Of a stretch of 64,000 nt of DNA, positions 11,598 through 21,219 are shown in pieces (position 1 is the stretch's first letter; each line of letters opens with the position of its first letter). The stretch lies in NCBI GenBank assembly GCA_029961685.1, contig JARWKL010000006.1, forward strand, positions 15,770,276-15,834,275. The letters run 5' to 3'. The notes beneath the pieces are model-generated. The model had not been told where the DNA came from, ran no database searches, and was given only the letters and a program-made list of their open reading frames with translations. This DNA comes from Aristolochia californica (lineage: Eukaryota > Streptophyta > Magnoliopsida > Piperales > Aristolochiaceae). The position numbers and the translations under genes are program-made.

Positions 11598-12736
11598 ACT
11601 TGGTATCAGAGAAGGGTAACCCGGCAGAGAGAAGCACCAATGAATACTTTGAATTGCTTGAAAGAAAATTTGATACTGTCCTAGAGAGGTTCTCAAAAAT
11701 TGATATCGATATGGAGACCTTGAAGGGAAGGATGGATAGCATGGAGAATGGTCTAACTACTGGCAAGAAATTTGCTGCATTGGAGGAGAAGTTCACTCTC
11801 AGTTTGGAAACTTTGAAAGGAAGGATGGATAGCATGGAGACTGGTCTGAGCACTGGAAAGAACCCAATTCCGGGAGACCATTCGCAGATTAGAGGGGGAG
11901 ATGAGTTTACTAGACACACGAGTTTCTCGGGTCAGCAAGGACCCTTCATTCCGAGGGGACACCTCAACCAGGGGGGAGGCATTGTACCTCTCATTCCAGA
12001 TCAGAGAGGAGGGGACCATTCATATAACAGAGGGGGAGATGAATTTCCGAGGCGCACGAGTTTCTTGGGACAGCAAGGACCCTTCATTCCGGGGGGACAC
12101 TTCTACCAGGGGGGAGGCACTGTTCCGAGGTATACTAAAATGGAATTCCCTACTTATAATGGGTCAGAAGACCCTTTGATATGGTTGTATCGATGTGAAA
12201 AATTTTTTAGCCATCAGCGAGTCCCAACCTATGACCGAGTCAACGTAGCTGTTTTCCACTTACTAGGGGAAGCACAACTTTGGTACCAGCTAGTTGAGGT
12301 TGATAGTGAGGTGGTAGATTGGGATGAATTTAAGCGATTGTGCTCTCTCTGTTTTGGTCCTCCGGCTTACAGTAACCCTTTGGGAGATTTGGTTTTATTA
12401 CGCCAAACTGGGGCCGTGGAGCAATATCAAAAATTGTTCCAGGAAAAATTAGCACGAGCCAACAATATGGTACAAGTGGATCAGCAAGTTGCGCTATTTA
12501 CAGCAGGACTGACGGAGGCCTTAAAGCTTGAGGTAGAGCTCTATGCACCTGTTGACTTATCCAGCGCTATGAATATAGCTCGTGCTTTAGAACTGCGACA
12601 ACAGGCACAGCACAGACGACCTCCAGGGTCAGGGGAGCGCATTCCTCCGAGAAACGACCCGGGTATTACTTTGACAGGGGATCCGAGATCTAGTCATCCT
12701 ACAACTCCTTATATAAAAAAAATTGACAAGTGCTGA
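11519..12736 (+). CDS. Gypsy-B Gag (capsid-type), frame begins in the 5' LTR
   Basis: A 405-residue frame starts 79 bp inside the LTR. It passes through RRVTRSMARD, crosses the LTR end and reads through the primer-binding site as NLVSEKGN. Residues about 40-200 are charged and repetitive. A 31-residue segment around ETLKGRMDSM is duplicated, and so is a 46-residue segment around RGGDEF..GQQGPFIP. Residues about 205-370 match the retrotransposon Gag core seen in the other copies (VPRYTKMEFPTYNG, PLIWLYRCEKFF, FGPPAYSNPLGDLVLLRQTG). The frame ends just after an A8 run (12,716-12,723); the zinc knuckle continues in another frame. Function would be particle assembly in the cytoplasm. This is the best preserved frame in the window. 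Confidence 0.8.
   Translation: MLRNPLTVLDSYSTRRVTRSMARDHNNLVSEKGNPAERSTNEYFELLERKFDTVLERFSKIDIDMETLKGRMDSMENGLTTGKKFAALEEKFTLSLETLKGRMDSMETGLSTGKNPIPGDHSQIRGGDEFTRHTSFSGQQGPFIPRGHLNQGGGIVPLIPDQRGGDHSYNRGGDEFPRRTSFLGQQGPFIPGGHFYQGGGTVPRYTKMEFPTYNGSEDPLIWLYRCEKFFSHQRVPTYDRVNVAVFHLLGEAQLWYQLVEVDSEVVDWDEFKRLCSLCFGPPAYSNPLGDLVLLRQTGAVEQYQKLFQEKLARANNMVQVDQQVALFTAGLTEALKLEVELYAPVDLSSAMNIARALELRQQAQHRRPPGSGERIPPRNDPGITLTGDPRSSHPTTPYIKKIDKC
11601..11615 (+). other. Gypsy-B primer-binding site
   Basis: TGGTATCAGAGAAGG lies three bases after the LTR end. It is an initiator tRNA-Met type site and is translated within the gag frame. Confidence 0.85.
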
Positions 12737-13034
12737 GATGGCAGAACGACGAGCTAAGAATCTATGTTACAACTGTGATGAACCATATCGGGTTGGGCAT
12801 CAGTGCAAAAGATTGTTTTTGATCGATAAGGTTGAAGATGAGGATATCGCGGTGACAGAGGATATGATTGAGGAAGAACCACCGGACATCTCCCTGCATG
12901 CCATTACTGGGCAGCAATCGGCCACAACTACGCAAAATGGGAGCGGCTCGACAACTTCCACCAGGTCTACCCAACTTCCGAGCTTGAGGTCAAGCTCGAT
13001 CTCCAAGGGGGGGCAGATGTTATGGACTCAATAA
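12723..13034 (+). pseudogene. Gypsy-B zinc knuckle and residual pol end
   Basis: This frame carries the CCHC nucleic-acid-binding knuckle of Gag (CYNCDEPYRVGHQC) displaced by one base from the capsid frame. It continues into the linker normally before protease (SLHAITGQQS). Near 12,937 it switches to sequence from the end of pol: GAGCGGCTCGACAACTTCC corresponds to the ERLDNF segment of the chromodomain in related copies, read here out of frame. The deleted interval spans protease through most of the chromodomain. The join contains a short shared GCAA. Confidence 0.8.
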
Positions 13035-13959
13035 GACTGAGTCATCTACTTTACTTTTATTATTTATGTTGCTTTTAATTTCGAATTTTATTGATTTGTA
13101 ATAAGACTTAAAGGTAGGGGTAGAATTGGGTTTTATTACCCTAACCTATGTTGATGTTAATTACCCTATTTAAGGGGTAAGGCTTGAGAAATAAAGCAAG
13201 TTCGGAATTAGCATAAACTAGGGTAATTTAGGTTCCTTCTAGGCTCTCTATTCTAGGGTTCTTGGCTTGAACTCTCTTGGGGGTTTGCTGCATCCATTGG
13301 GGAGTCTTTGAGGAGATCTTGGAAGGAAAAGGAGGAGGAATCAGCCTTCTCTTACATGCTGCAATAGTCATCCATCTCTTCCACGAACCAGCAGTGAGGG
13401 AAGGAGTATTTGTGTGAGCCTTAGCATCAAGAAAGGGATTTTCGAGTTGCTGAATTGAAGGAGGTCTTCAAGAGGTATTTTTATCTATCTTTTTCGAGTT
13501 TAGAAGAGCTAGAGACTGCCCTCTTTACATTCAGCATTGGTAGTTGCATGAATTCAGAAACCCTACTCATTGACGTGAGGTATAAAGTGGGGTTTCATAA
13601 TTGGATCCTTAAAACAGTCTATTGCTGGAATTGGTGCATTCATAATTAAGAAAAGGAAACTCCTTTTCAAGGGGAATGAATTCAGCAAAGGGAAAGGGGT
13701 TGTTCTTGAGTAATTACAGCAAGTAAAACCCTCTTCACATGAATCATAAAAGAGGGGTTTCATATCTGAGTGCTTAAACAGTCCTTTAACTTGCTGGTTG
13801 CATCTATAATTGAGAAAAGGAAACTCCTTTTCAATTATAACGTGTGAGGGAAGAAAAAGATAGTTTCTTTTCACAAAAACGTGTTAAGAAACCCTCTAAC
13901 AGTGCTGGATTCATATTCAACTCGCCGAGTTACTAGATCCATGGCTAGGGACCATAACA
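13018..13959 (+). repeat. Gypsy-B 3' LTR
   Basis: It has the same length and ends as the 5' LTR. It is preceded by the purine tract AAGGGGGGGCAGA. Confidence 0.95.
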
Positions 13960-14857
13960 ATGACCCAGATAATTCATCTAGGAGCTCCTCCAGTACCGGA
14001 ATCGGGAACTTATCCTTCACTGTCTGTGTGTTTAATTACCGATAATCAATACAAAATTGCCATGTGCCATCATGTTTCTTCAAGCACAATACGGGTGAAG
14101 AGAACGGGGACCGGCTGCTGCGAATAAGGCCCTGTTGTAACATCGCCTAGCACTGTCTCTCGATTTTGCCTTTTTGTAGGTGTGGATACCGATACGGTCG
14201 AACAACCACCACATCAAACCCTGGTTTCAAACAGATCCGGTGATCACAGGGCCTCAAGGGAGGCAGCCTAGAAGGCTCATAGAAGAGGTCGGAGAACTCA
14301 TCAATAAAATTTTCAAGAGTGTTGTCTGGAATGTCCTGGGCGTGCATAGAATGAAGGTGATGGGGTTTATCCACTTGACACCCCTATAAGAGCACTTGGC
14401 TACCACACAAGACAAAGCTCATTGTTAAAGCAGAGAAGTCCCACAGAATGACTCCCAATGTTTATAACCATTTAATGCCCAATACCATATCAAATCTGGC
14501 TAGAGGAATGACAAAAAATTCTGCATGAAATAAAGTAGTACCAATGGAAAAATTTACCGCCTTGCTGATCCCGTAGCTAGGGACTTTCTCCCCATTGGCC
14601 ACTGGAACCTTGGCTATCGGATGAGGAAGGATCTGTAACTGCAGATGTTGAGCCGCAGTTAGGCTAAGAAAATTGTGGGTACTCCCCGAATCCACTAGTC
14701 TGACAAGTTCCTGATCGTGGACCTGAGCTCTGACTTGCATAGTTTTGGCAGATTTCTGCCTAGTAATGGCATGCAAAGATATTTCAGGTGGGTCCTCTTC
14801 TATAATATCATCCGTATCATCTAGATTCTTTGCTTCATCCACTTCGAGCCAAAACAA
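13960..14857 (-). pseudogene. Gypsy-E protease and RT N-terminal part
   Basis: Minus-strand frame 14857-14462 has the aspartic protease motif LVDSGSTHNFL and the downstream hydrophobic segment FDMVLGIKWL typical of plant gypsy protease. Frame 14374-14147 holds the protease-RT linker (FIDEFSDLF, LPPLRPCDHRI). Degenerate RT sequence ([15 protein letters not shown], with stops) continues to 13,960, where Gypsy-B interrupts it. The protease active site is intact, but the polyprotein is not. Confidence 0.85.
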
Positions 14858-15979
14858 CCTTTAGCACTGGTGACCTGCCCGATACTGTTCATCACAGTTG
14901 TAACACAGATTCTTGGATCGCCATTCTGCCATCTCAGCACTTGTCAATTTTTTAATATACTGAGGAGGATTACTAGATCTTGTGTTTGCTGTCAGAGTAT
15001 TACCTGGGTTGTTTCTCGAAGAAGGTAATGCTGAATGAAACGCTTGAGGAGGAGTATTTTATTGTCCTTGCAGAGTGGAGGAAGTGCTCCATTCCCCTTG
15101 CCATGCTGGTCTTCTGTTCTAGACTTTCTATCAAAGTTCCAATGCCCGAGCTAGATTCATTGCTCTTTCTAAGTCAACAGGTGCATGTAGCTCCACCTCT
15201 AGTTGTAAGGACTCATTAAGGCCTGCTGTAAATAAATTGACATACTGGTCCACCCGAACCATCAGGCCTGCTCTTGCTAATTTTTCCTGGAACTATTTTT
15301 GATAGAGCTCCACTGAACCAGTTTGGCGTAACAACACCAAATCGCCCAAAGGGTTGTTGTGGGCTGGAGGACCAAAATGCAGAGTGCATGATTCTTTAAA
15401 TTCTTCCCAATCTACCCATAATCTGTCCGACTCAACTTGATGATAACAAAGTTGTGCTTCCCTTAGTAAGTGGAAAATGGCCAACCCTACCATATCATTA
15501 GCTGTTGTTCTTTGATGGCTGAAATTTTTTTCACACCTATGCAACCAAATCAAAGGATCTTCTGTCCAATTAAAAGTAAGGAAATCAAGTTTAGTATACC
15601 TGGGTACGAAGTCTCCTCCCTGGATGAAGTGTCCCTGGTGGCCAGGAAAAATAGTGCGCCTAGTAAACTCGTCACCCCCTCTGTTATGCAAATTGTCCTC
15701 TCCTCTTTGTTCCAGAATTGTGTTCCTTCCAGTCGTTATACCAGTTGTTATGTTGTCCATCCTCCCATTCAGTCTCTCAATCTTGAGATTTATTTTAGGG
15801 AACATCTCCATGATTTGATCAAATTTTCTGTCATTCTCTGCCTGACCTCTGAGCATCAATTCCCTTAATTCATTCATGTTGTTCTTCGTCGTGTTACCCT
15901 GCTCTAATACCAAGTTGTTATGGTCCCTAACTTGGCAGGGTAATTGTGAATCCAGCACGTTATGAGGGTTCTTGATCAT
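14858..15979 (-). pseudogene. Gypsy-E gag with zinc knuckle
   Basis: On the minus strand, 15979-15293 is an open frame of 228 residues. It starts inside the 5' LTR, crosses the primer-binding site and reads into a coiled, charged region and the Gag core (VPRYTKLDF, DPLIWLHRCEKNF, FGPPAHNNPLGDLVLLRQTG). The remainder to 14,858 is degenerate but ends in the zinc knuckle (LCYNCDEQY, then QC). The right LTR has lost the TRSMA codons, so the N-terminus reads VLDSQLPCQVRDHNN. Confidence 0.85.
15901..15912 (-). other. Gypsy-E primer-binding site
   Basis: The reverse complement reads TGGTATTAGAGC. It differs by one base from the initiator tRNA-Met site and lies three bases from the LTR. Confidence 0.8.
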
Positions 15980-16724
15980 GGTAATGAAGCAAAGACTCCC
16001 TTTTCTCTTTCTATTCTTGTGATGCTTGAAAAGGAGTTTCCTTTTCTTAGTCTTCTATGTAATTAGAAGACTAATTGGTTGTTCTTGACCAAGATGGATG
16101 AAACCCCTTTTTGAGACTCACATCAATGAGGTCGAGTCTCTCTTGAAGACTGCTACTGCCCACGTAAGAGAGATTATGATCCCCGAATCCTCCTACACTC
16201 GAAAAAGAGGCTAAAGCTGCCTCTTTTGATATGTTGCTCAAGTAGCTAACCCAAACCCCTTTCTTCCTTGTTCGGATTGAGGGAAAACCCTTCCTTCTTA
16301 CTGCTATATCATTGAAGAGGCTAAAGCCCCTCCTTAACTCGGAAAAGAGTATTCAAAACCCTTCTTCCCTTGATCTCAAATAATCTCAATACAAACAGAA
16401 TTCAAAGATGATAAGAGTGAAGGATCAAATCAAGAACCATACCTTGGAGCTCGTCAAGGAGACCTCTCAACCCTAGAGCTCATCAAGGAAAACTCCAAAC
16501 CCTGTTTAACCTAATTCCATACTTGCCTTTGTTCTATTTCTTTACCCTTTAAATAGGGTTTTGATGTCATAAGTGTTTTAGGGCTAAAAATGCCAATTCT
16601 GCCCCTACGTCCTTGCTCATTACACAATTAATGAAAAATTAAAATGAAAACAATATAAAATATGAACTCTGTGAGTCATTGGCTTCTCCTTTGGGTGACT
16701 CGGTGTGCTATTGAGTCCACAACA
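15916..16724 (-). repeat. Gypsy-E 5' LTR (right)
   Basis: It matches the left LTR at 4,624-5,462 and is followed by the GAGAC target duplication. It is about 30 bp shorter, partly because of a deletion in the Gag-coding end. Confidence 0.92.
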
Positions 16725-17480
16725 GAGACCCGTGCAATTCATCTAAAAGCTCCCCCATTACCGGAATAGGGAATTTATCTTTCAGTATTTGGGTATTCAA
16801 TTCCCGATAATCAACACAGAAATGCTATATATACCATCATGTTTTTTTACGAGAAGGAATGGTGATGAGAGTGGGGAAAGGCTGCTGCGAATAAGACCTT
16901 GTTGTAGCATTCTTTGGCACTGTCATTCAATTTCATCTTTCTGGAGATGTAGGTATCGATAAGGTCGATCGACCACCACTTTTGATCCTTGTTTCAAACA
17001 TATCCGATGGTTACAATGCCTCAAGGGAGGCAGCCCCGAGGGCTCTTGGAACAAGTCTGAGAACTCATCCAGAAGCTTATCTATATTGCTGTCCGGATTG
17101 TCCTTTGAGTGAATCGTATGAATATGATGGGGCTTGTCCACATGACTGCCACATAATAATACTTGTTGTCCACCCATTGAAAAACTCATAGTTAAAGTAG
17201 TAAAATCCCATAAAATAGGGCCGAGTGTTTGCAGCCATTTAATATCCAAAACCATATCGAATCCAGCTAGAGGTATGACAAAAAATTTAGAATGAAAGAA
17301 AGTCGTACTGATTGAGAACTTAAGTTTTTTGCTGATGTTGTAGCTAGGAACTTTCTATCCATTGGCAATTGAAACAGTTGTTGTTGAGTGTGGAAGTATC
17401 TATAGTTGAAGGTATTGAGCAGCGATCCAACTGAGAAAATTATGCGTTCTTCCTGAATCTACTTGGATGACAAGGTCTTG
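16725..17480 (-). pseudogene. Gypsy-O protease and RT N-terminal part
   Basis: On the minus strand the protease motif VDSGRTHNFL (about 17,430) and the frame 17255-16923 (MVLDIKWLQTLGPILWDF, DEFSDLF, LPPLRHCNHRI) resemble Gypsy-E and Gypsy-C. RT N-terminal sequence to 16,725 has stops and joins the DLRSGYHQ segment at 4,604 once Gypsy-E is removed. Confidence 0.83.
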
Positions 17481-17579
17481 ATCCATCGCTCAAGTGCGGA
17501 CTTGCATCGTGTTGGCAGATTTATGTCCCTTAATGGCATGCAGAGAGATTTCTGGTGGGTCCTTCTCAGTCGTATCAAT

Positions 17580-18690
17580 CTATAGTGGTTCTATGATATC
17601 TTCTATGAATTCATCGACCTCTAACCAGAAAAACTGTTTACACCGATGGCCTGCCCTGTATGTTTCATCACAATTGTAACATAAGTTCTTTGCTCTGCGC
17701 TTTGCCATCTCCCCACTCGTTAATTTTCGAATATACTGGGCGGGTGGGTTGCTGGGCCGTGTATCTACTGTAGGATTAATACTAGAATAATTTTTGACTT
17801 GTTGCCCTGCCTGAGAAGCTAATTGAGTATTATTTTTGTGCCTCCCTTGCCAACTTGTGGAACTGTTCCCGTCCCCTTGCCAAGCCGGTCTCCTAGTTTG
17901 AACTTTTTGTTGAAGTTCCAGTGTGCGAGCTAGATTCATAGCTTGAGCTAAGTTAGCAGGTGCATGTAGCTCCACCTCTAGCCATAATGACTCATTAAGG
18001 CCTGCTATAAATAAGTTTACCTGCGGGTCTACGCGAACCATTCGACTTGCTCTTGCCAATTTTTCCTGGAATTGTTTTGATAGAGCTCCACTAAACCCAT
18101 TTTTAGTAACAACACCAAATCCCCCATGGGGTTGCTGTGGGCTGGAGGACCGAATCATATAGTGCATAATTCTTTAAAATCTTCCCAATCCAACAATAAT
18201 CTATTTGACTCAACTTGACGAAACCAAAGTTGTGCTTCCCCAAGCAAGTGGGAAGTGGCAAGTCCTACCATATCATTAACTGTTGTTCTTTGATAGATAA
18301 ATTTTCTTTCACACCTATGTAACCAAATCAAATGGTCTTCTAACCCATTAAAATTAGGAAAATCAAGTTTTGTATACTTTGGTATGGTGCCTCCTCCCTG
18401 GTTGAAGTTTCCAATCTGGTCAGGAAAACTAGTGCGTCTAGGAAACTGATCTCCTCCTCTGTTGTGTGAATTTTCTGCTTCCCTTTGTTCTGGAATTGAG
18501 TTCCTTCCAATCGTCGCATTCCCCATCATCCAAAAAATTCTCTCAATCTGAATATTCATATCTGGAATTTGTACTACTTGCTCCATCATTGCAGCTAGTT
18601 TCTGTCAGTCTCAGCTTGTGCTTGCAGAACTCCACGCACCAATTTCTTTAAATCATTCTTGTTGTTCTCTACTGTGTTACTCTGTTCTGA
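17580..18690 (-). pseudogene. Gypsy-O gag with zinc knuckle
   Basis: Frames 18589-18155 and 18167-17580 encode the Gag core (IPKYTKLDFPNFNG, HLIWLHRCERKF, FQEKLARASRMV). They continue to a CCHC knuckle (CYNCDETYRAGHRC) followed by an acidic stretch. A frameshift near 18,160 separates them. The N-terminal part next to the primer-binding site is open (NNKNDLKKLVRGV) but lacks the VTRSM peptide, because the adjoining LTR is the unrelated 82-bp type. Confidence 0.85.
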
Positions 18691-18695
18691 TACCA
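18687..18695 (-). other. Gypsy-O primer-binding site
   Basis: The reverse complement begins TGGTATCAG and continues AACAGAGTAAC. It lies two bases from the 82-bp LTR. Confidence 0.75.
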
Positions 18696-18697
18696 AG

Positions 18698-18779
18698 TGT
18701 TAAGCACCTAGCCAATACTACCTAAAAGACCGGCCTGGTAGGTAGCGGAAAGCCAAGTACTTAACCTAGGACCATAACA
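18698..18779 (-). repeat. 82-bp LTR of Gypsy-O (5')
   Basis: TGTTAAGCACCTAGCC to GGACCATAACA, 82 bp, with TG..CA ends. On one side is the Gypsy-O primer-binding site and on the other a truncated NLE-2 LTR. A second 82-bp copy at 48,466-48,547 has the same two ends but different neighbours, so both boundaries are defined by comparison. This length is in the range of TRIM/SMART miniature elements, not usual gypsy LTRs. Confidence 0.75.
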
Positions 18780-18943
18780 AAGGCTTATCCTTAAGTGTTA
18801 TAGTTTGGGTGTAATTGGGACAAAGGTAGTTTTATTTTAATTGGACTCTACTACCCTCCTTTATTATAAATAGAGGTTCATGTACTCTGATTATAATAAG
18901 TTAATGAAGTCGATGAAGTATTTCTCTTTTCCTAAATTCAACA

Positions 18944-18958
18944 TGCTATCAGAGCAGG
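18944..18958 (+). other. NLE-2 primer-binding site
   Basis: TGCTATCAGAGCAGG directly follows the LTR remnant, one mismatch from NLE-1. Confidence 0.8.
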
Positions 18959-19302
18959 TTCTATGATTTGACTTGGTCAACCACAAAGATAATTATATCC
19001 TTTTCTCTAAATCCTAAACCCTAATTCTAGGTTCGTAGTTTTTTTTTTTTCTGTCCCTGCACCTGTAGTTTTCTTTGCATTTTTCACCTCTATACTGAGA
19101 TTTTCATATTTCATATTATATATTGATGGAAAGATATTTGAATTTTCTTTCCAAGACAAAACTATTTTTTTCAAATCGAAGTTGTATAAAAATAGAAATT
19201 GAAATTTGAATGAGCAAATGTCAGATTGCAAAAGAGGTTTGAGCAATAACAGAAAGCTTCAACTTCTGAGGTATTTTATGCTATCAAGAACGAGAACTTA
19301 TA

Positions 19303-19347
19303 TGGATATATATATATATATGTTGTGTGTGTGTGTGTGTGTGTGTA
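19303..19347 (+). repeat. (TA)n and (TG)n microsatellites in NLE-2
   Basis: A TA repeat is followed directly by a TG repeat of about twelve units. NLE-1 has ordinary AT-rich sequence at the matching place, so the repeat expanded after the copies separated. Confidence 0.9.
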
Positions 19348-20312
19348 AGTCTATTGTCTTACATATTCAACCAATTTTCAATCGGATTTATCAACAAAGA
19401 GAAATCGATATTTGAAGCAACGAAGGTTAGATTGAAAAAAAAGTTCGAGAAACAGCAGAAAGCTTCAACTTTCGATGTTTTTTATGTTATAGAGAACGAG
19501 ACTTTACATGGATAATTATATATCAAAATAAATATCTCTAAGTATATTTTCTTAACTGTTCAACCAATTCTCGATCTAAGTTTTTTATAAGAAGATATTG
19601 ATCTTGGAAGAGTCAATGGGCATCTTGGAAAAAAAATGAAACGGTACTTAGTTCGGCTAGATGACAAAGACCAAAATATATCAGATTATTTATCTTCTGA
19701 TAATTATAATTTATGAAGAGAAGTTATACTTGGATGAAAGGTATTTAATTCTAATTTCAGAAGGAGAAACTTTCATGTCAATCTGATCTATATTTTAAGA
19801 TATATTCGCATTGGAATAATCAAAGGTCATGCTGGCATCCTATTGCATTGAAAATCCCAAATTTAAGCTGATTGTTTAGCTTCACTATTTGAGTTTCTAT
19901 ATCATAAAAATATCTCACTTCTCCTTGGTTTAAGGGCTTATTACTACATCTACATTATTTGGGCTTATTTCTGCATCTATGATTTTTGGTTCGAGCTGGG
20001 ATCACTGCCTTTACCTCCCATCTTGAGAGGGGAAAATAGAGAGAAGTACAAGAAAGAGGTACTTTATTCCAGATGTTATGGATAAAGTTTATGTGACCAA
20101 AATATTCAAGAGAGGGGGAGCACAAATGACTCATGTGCATCTAAGAAGAAATTTTTATATCGGATTATTTCATGGGTTCTTTTACAAAGTTTATTATTTA
20201 GGTCGTGTTATATGTGTTGGAAGATGGTCGTGTTATATTCAGCTGCAACTTTTATGTCTCTTTGGGGACATTATTATTGAAGAAGAGGTGACCTCATACC
20301 ATTATTTATTTG

Positions 20313-20600
20313 TCCCCATCAAAAATATAAAAAATATCAACAGTTGGGATTCCATGATGGAGGAACTTAATGCCCCGTAAAAAATATAAAAAATATAATT
20401 GGTTGGGATTCCATGACGAAGGAACTTAATACCCCGTTAAAAATAAAAAATGTCAATGGTTGGGATTCCATGACGTAGGAACTTAATACCCAGTCAAAAA
20501 TATAAAAAAAGGTCAACAGTTGTAATTCCATGACGGAGGAACTTAATACCCAGTCAAAAATATCAAATTTCAATGGTTGGGACACCAAGACGGAGTAAAT
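20313..20600 (+). repeat. Minisatellite in NLE-2
   Basis: About five units of 50-60 bp share GGTTGGGATTCCATGACG and GGAACTTAATACCC. They are homologous to the shorter-unit array of NLE-1. Confidence 0.9.
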
Positions 20601-20771
20601 CTATGTTATAACCCCCTTAATTGGCCTACTAGGCCTCATGCAAGAGAGCACCAACGTGAGGGGGAGTGTTAGAAAATTGGGGGACTGCCATTTTATACAA
20701 AAAGATTATAGACATCATTTGCAGCAAGATGGGAATTCTTCATGTTCTCTCACCCCCAGCTTGAGGGGGAG

Positions 20772-21219
20772 TGTTGGAAGACGGGCTCCAGCCCACACGA
20801 CCAAGGAAGGCCCACAAGATGGGCCCAAGCACATAAGAAGTAGGACCCACCATGATTACCATGAGCTGGTATCCTTATCACATATGTTGGAAGATCAAGA
20901 AGGACCCACAAAGATAACCACAAGCTTATAGGAAGATCAAGGACTCACAAAGATAACCATGAGCTAGCATCTTTATCTTATGGTCACGTCATAGAAGAGT
21001 TCTAGTTTGAGTTATGTTTGTCTTCTATTTATATTGAGCTATTTAATCATGGTAAGGTTTATCCTTAAGTGTTAGAGTTTGGATGTAATTGGGACAAAGG
21101 TAGTTTTATTGTAATTGTACTCTACTACCTTCCTCTATTATAAATAGAGATTCATGTACTCTGATTATAAAATAAGTTAATGAAGTCAATGAAATATTTC
21201 TCTTTTCCTAAATTCAACA
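20772..21219 (+). repeat. NLE-2 3' LTR
   Basis: It starts TGTTGGAAGACGGGC and ends AAATTCAACA. It is preceded by the purine tract CAGCTTGAGGGGGAG. Confidence 0.93.

Larger units (their letters stand above)
10656..13959 (+). mobile_element. Gypsy-B, gag-only element with near-identical LTRs
   Basis: Two 942-bp LTRs (10,656-11,597 and 13,018-13,959) enclose only 1.42 kb. The interior contains a primer-binding site, a gag frame with a zinc knuckle, and a direct join to the extreme 3' end of pol. Protease, RT, RNase H and integrase are absent. The flanks ACGAC/ATGAC are a 5-bp target duplication with one change. I count about five differences between the LTRs, so the insertion is recent. Movement would need enzymes in trans, for example from a full-length relative. 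Confidence 0.92.
4624..16724 (-). mobile_element. Gypsy-E, full-length chromovirus with two nested insertions
   Basis: A minus-strand Ty3/gypsy element bounded by LTRs at 4,624-5,462 (3') and 15,916-16,724 (5'). A perfect 5-bp target duplication, GAGAC, lies at 4,619-4,623 and 16,725-16,729. It sits inside the RT region of Gypsy-O. It contains NLE-1 (6,923-9,715) and Gypsy-B (10,656-13,959). Without them it would be about 6 kb, normal for a plant chromovirus. Confidence 0.93.
2540..18779 (-). mobile_element. Gypsy-O, composite chromovirus with 82-bp LTR
   Basis: A minus-strand Ty3/gypsy element whose 5' LTR is 18,698-18,779 and whose pol 3' end begins near 2,548. Its 3' LTR has been separated by Gypsy-A1 and lies left of the window apart from a few terminal bases around 2,540-2,547. 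Gypsy-E is inserted at 4,624-16,724. Removing Gypsy-E and one GAGAC duplication rejoins the reverse-transcriptase region. Gypsy-O abuts a truncated NLE-2 LTR at 18,780, which implies insertion into that LTR. Confidence 0.8.
18780..21219 (+). mobile_element. NLE-2, 5'-truncated by Gypsy-O
   Basis: Same family as NLE-1. A 164-bp remnant of the 5' LTR (18,780-18,943) is followed by a primer-binding site, a non-coding interior and a complete 3' LTR. The missing left part of the 5' LTR is expected beyond Gypsy-O and outside the window. The interior has the same duplicated blocks as NLE-1. Confidence 0.88.
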
